Assembly (NCBI GenBank): GCA_003246035.1
Contig: QKBP01000093.1
Location: 1 to 9,409 of the forward strand
Origin: Desulfuromonadaceae bacterium
GTDB taxonomy: Bacteria; Desulfobacterota; Desulfuromonadia; Desulfuromonadales; SZUA-401
Direction: 5' to 3'
DNA length: 9,409 nucleotides
The position numbers were made by a program, and so were the translations under genes. This document shows, piece by piece, positions 6,006 to 9,409 of the stretch. How positions within the stretch are numbered: position 1 is the first letter of the stretch; each line of letters starts with the position of its first letter. A model generated the notes under the pieces. That model was given only the letters and a program-made list of their open reading frames with translations, did no database searches and was not told the origin of the DNA.

Positions 6006-7520
6006 ATGAAAACGGCGACGGCAATCACATTGGGAAAGTTCCAGGAATGGCTCCTCGGGTCTATCCTGGTCGTCAGCATCGCCCTGCTGAGTGCGTGTGG
6101 CGGTGGTGGCAGCAGTGGCAGCGGCATCACCCCCGGTACCACAACTAGCGGGGTGACGTCCGGCGAAATCGAGGCTTTTGGCAGCATCATCGTCAACGGC
6201 GTGAAGTTCGAGGTCGAAGGGGCCCAGGTCGAAACCGAGCACGGCGTGACCACCATCATCAGCGGCGCCACCCAGACCCAGCATCTGCATGAAGGGATGC
6301 AGGTCGAGGTCGAGGTCGAGTTCAACGACGACGGCAAGACCGGGACCGCGACACGGATCGTCATCGACGACGAGCTGGAGGGGGAAGTGACCGGCCTGTC
6401 GACCGATCCGTCCGGGATCGTCACTTTCCAGATCCTCGGCCAGACCGTGAAGGCGATGCCCGGCAGCACCCACATCGACGATACGGTCCTGAACGGCCAG
6501 CTGGCTAACCTCGCCGACGGCATGTTCGTCGAGGTGCACGGGTTGCCGGACGGCAACGGCACCATCCAGGCGACCTTCATCGAGTGGAAGGCCGCCACCC
6601 TGACCGACTTCAACAATCTCCCCGGCAACGAGGGTGAATTCGAGGCGACCGGGACGATCACCACCATCCCCGGGGCGAACCAGTTCACCATGGGGAGCCT
6701 GCTGGTCGACTACACCGGCGTGATCCCCGACGGCCCGCTGGCCGTGGGGACTCTGGTCGAGGTCAAGGGGACGCTCAACGCCGGCACGCTCGAAGCGACC
6801 CGGGTTCACGTCGAGGACGGCTTCGGTGCCAACCTGGCCAAGATCGAAGTGGAAGGGCTGGTGCGCGACCTGACCGCGACGACCTTCACCCTCAAGGGGC
6901 AGCTGGTCGACTACAGCAGCGCCACCTTCTACGGCGGGACCTCGGCCGACCTGGCCAACGGGCTCAAGGTCGAGGCCGAAGGGCCGATCGTGGCCGGCAC
7001 CCTGCAGGCGGTCAAGGTCAAGTTCAAGGACAACTTCCGCTATGAAGGGATGGCGACCAAGCAGGCCGATAGCTCATGGCGGATCGAGAACCCCGATCCA
7101 ACGGGGACCGACCTGACGGTCTGGATCGATGCGATGACCGAAGACGACGCGAATGCCGGCGCCGATCCTGCCGCGACCACCCGCAACCTCAGGATCCGCG
7201 CGCGCCAGATGCAGGGGGCCGAGCTGATCGCCACCCGCACCCAGGACAACGGCGGTAACGCGACACGCCAGATCTTCGAGGCGACTCTGATGGTCAAGAC
7301 CGATCCGAATCTCCAGCTGCTCAACGACGGCAGCGGCTCGGCCGGCCTGCTCGGCTTCGACACCACCATCACCGCTGATCTGCAGGCGACCGACTTCGAG
7401 ATCGAGGACGTCCCGACCTCGCGGGCGGCGTTCATGGCCGCACTGACCGTGGGCGACAGGGTCAAGGCCCGCTATGACGGCGGCAACGAGGACCAGATCG
7501 AGATCGAGCTCGACGACTGA
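6006..7520 (+). CDS. DUF5666-type repeat lipoprotein, second paralogue
   Basis: A 504-aa lipoprotein, paralogue of the gene just upstream. The signal peptide has a hydrophobic core (about 15-28) and the lipobox LLSAC with Cys31, then a Gly/Ser/Thr linker (31-52). Residue +2 is Gly, which predicts outer-membrane sorting under the E. coli rule. Six beta-rich units correspond one to one with those of the first paralogue. Examples are EIEAFGSIIVNGVKFEV against SVTATGSIFVNGVEYRV, the IQATFIEW/IQATYLED pair, LVEVKGT in both, and GGTSADLANGLKVEAEGP against GGTAADLSAGTKVEVEGP. The last unit keeps R-x-AF-x-x-AL in both. The protein is clearly acidic (VEVEVEFNDDG, EDDANAGAD, EDQIEIELDD at the C-terminus), which could suit cation binding or a charged exterior. 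Function is unknown. It is the last gene of the cassette, with a terminator 19 bases after the stop. Confidence 0.87.
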   Translation: MKTATAITLGKFQEWLLGSILVVSIALLSACGGGGSSGSGITPGTTTSGVTSGEIEAFGSIIVNGVKFEVEGAQVETEHGVTTIISGATQTQHLHEGMQVEVEVEFNDDGKTGTATRIVIDDELEGEVTGLSTDPSGIVTFQILGQTVKAMPGSTHIDDTVLNGQLANLADGMFVEVHGLPDGNGTIQATFIEWKAATLTDFNNLPGNEGEFEATGTITTIPGANQFTMGSLLVDYTGVIPDGPLAVGTLVEVKGTLNAGTLEATRVHVEDGFGANLAKIEVEGLVRDLTATTFTLKGQLVDYSSATFYGGTSADLANGLKVEAEGPIVAGTLQAVKVKFKDNFRYEGMATKQADSSWRIENPDPTGTDLTVWIDAMTEDDANAGADPAATTRNLRIRARQMQGAELIATRTQDNGGNATRQIFEATLMVKTDPNLQLLNDGSGSAGLLGFDTTITADLQATDFEIEDVPTSRAAFMAALTVGDRVKARYDGGNEDQIEIELDD

Positions 7521-7538
7521 TCGTTAGGCACTCCAACC

Positions 7539-7570
7539 AAAAGCGCGACCCTCAGGGGTCGCGCTTTTTT
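7539..7570. terminator. Rho-independent terminator, usable in both directions
   Basis: Arms 7539-7551 and 7556-7568 pair perfectly over 13 bp (AAAAGCGCGACCC with GGGTCGCGCTTTT) around the loop TCAG. On the plus strand a T-run (7565-7570) follows, which ends the lipoprotein operon. On the minus strand the hairpin is followed by four T and lies 25 bases beyond the fumC stop, so it can serve the convergent gene too, with a weaker T-tract. Confidence 0.93.
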
Positions 7571-7594
7571 ATTGTCTTGAAGAAGAGGCTGGGG

Positions 7595-8998
<1,404 letters not shown>

Positions 8999-9004
8999 GG
9001 GAAA

Positions 9005-9011
9005 CTCCTTT
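9005..9011 (-). promoter_or_regulatory. Ribosome binding site of fumC
   Basis: On the minus strand this reads AAAGGAG, six bases before the GTG whose first base is 8998. It decides the GTG start over the upstream in-frame ATG. Confidence 0.9.
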
Positions 9012-9038
9012 CCGGCGGCGGTGTGCCGCTCCCCCATG

Positions 9039-9066
9039 AGCATAGCAACTGCCCCCGGGGAGTCAA
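9039..9066 (-). promoter_or_regulatory. Sigma-70 promoter of fumC with extended -10
   Basis: On the minus strand TTGACT (9066-9061) is followed after 16 bases by TATGCT (9044-9039), preceded by TGC, an extended -10. Predicted transcription starts near 9032, giving a leader of about 34 bases to GTG 8998. Confidence 0.75.
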
Positions 9067-9140
9067 TCGTGTGGCCAGGGGTTTAGCCAGAGTAAAAAAT
9101 GGCGAAAAATTTTATTCTCGCTAAGGCAAAGGGCATCGGG
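9067..9140. other. Divergent intergenic region between fumC and the transporter gene
   Basis: A short spacer with an A/T-rich centre at 9091-9117 (AAAAAAT, GAAAAATTTTATTC), in contrast to GC-rich flanks. It lies upstream of both divergent promoters and could hold UP elements or a shared regulator site. I see no convincing palindrome beyond the 8-base AAAATTTT core. Confidence 0.4.
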
Positions 9141-9146
9141 TACAAT
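9141..9146 (+). promoter_or_regulatory. Candidate -10 box of the DMT transporter gene
   Basis: TACAAT lies only eight bases before ATG 9155. No good -35 is visible at 16-18 bases. If used, transcription would begin within a few bases of the ATG and the mRNA would be leaderless or nearly so, which agrees with the lack of a Shine-Dalgarno. The call rests on one hexamer. Confidence 0.4.
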
Positions 9147-9154
9147 CCCCTGCC

Positions 9155-9409
9155 ATGAGCAGCCTCGCCTTTTCCCTGATCGTCTTCTCCGCGCTGATGC
9201 ACGCGCTCTGGAACCTGCTGGTCAAGCGCAGCCGGGACAAGACCGTGTTCATCTGGTGGATGTTCGTGGTCTCGGGGAGCCTGCTCAACCTGCTGGTCTG
9301 GTTCTACTTCCGCCCCCTGCCGCCGCTGAAGCTCGAAGTGCTGCTGTTGGCTGCCGCCGGCGGGGCCTGTTTCGTGCTTTACCATCTGTTCAACGGCTTG
9401 GCCTACCGC
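9155..9409 (+). CDS. EamA/DMT-family membrane transporter (3'-truncated by window edge)
   Basis: The first 85 residues of a membrane protein that continues past the window. It begins MSSLAFSLIVFSALMHALWN, followed by LLVKRSRDK. The small-residue first helix ending in 'HALWNLLVKRS.DK' is typical of the EamA-like drug/metabolite transporter superfamily, in which about ten helices export small metabolites. Three hydrophobic segments are visible: about 3-23, 31-52 and 61-84. The ATG at 9155 has no Shine-Dalgarno upstream. It was chosen because it begins the family-like helix and gives the full first membrane segment. The gene is divergent from fumC, with about 88 bases between the fumC -35 and this start. 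The substrate cannot be told from this fragment. Confidence 0.8.
   Translation, partial: MSSLAFSLIVFSALMHALWNLLVKRSRDKTVFIWWMFVVSGSLLNLLVWFYFRPLPPLKLEVLLLAAAGGACFVLYHLFNGLAYR

Noticed and set aside
5976..6809. Minus-strand open frames over the lipoprotein genes
   Set aside because: No ribosome site and no recognisable motif. The plus-strand lipoproteins have signal peptides, ribosome sites and mutual homology.
8999..9043. Longer fumC from ATG 9043
   Set aside because: That ATG lies in the -10 box of the fumC promoter, and GTG 8998 has an ideal ribosome site and gives 467 aa.

Overview
The window is GC-rich bacterial chromosomal DNA, about two thirds G+C by eye, densely coded and with good Shine-Dalgarno sites. 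It looks like a Gram-negative proteobacterium in the broad sense. Two outer-membrane-type lipoproteins, a two-HRDC RNase D and a class II fumarase fit this. The order hisC-mutY-rnd-DUF2007 is not the mutY neighbourhood I know from Enterobacteria, and I lean weakly towards Desulfuromonadia-like or other environmental proteobacteria. That placement is inference. I see no insertion sequence, phage gene, tRNA, rRNA or CRISPR array.

Positions 1-3505 (+ strand) hold a tightly packed housekeeping run. It contains the 3' part of hisC (histidinol-phosphate aminotransferase), mutY (adenine glycosylase, TTG start six bases after the hisC stop), rnd (RNase D, ATGA overlap with mutY) and a small DUF2007 protein with a C-terminal zinc ribbon that starts directly after the rnd stop. 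These are probably co-transcribed.

Positions 3506-7570 (+ strand) hold the most interesting part, a self-contained three-gene cassette. A 141-base AT-rich gap carries a candidate promoter whose -10 box lies inside a perfect 8+6+8 inverted repeat. It is followed by a DUF6502-type protein that I read as a probable DNA-binding protein, then two tandem paralogous lipoproteins of the DUF5666 type. Each lipoprotein has about six beta-rich repeats that pair one to one between the two. The cassette ends in a strong hairpin terminator. The working model is an autoregulated operon that places two repeat lipoproteins in the cell envelope. Their function is unknown to me.

Positions 7571-9409 hold fumC on the minus strand, converging on the shared terminator and driven by a clear extended -10 promoter. 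Divergent from it is the 5' end of an EamA/DMT-type membrane transporter gene that runs off the window and has no visible Shine-Dalgarno.
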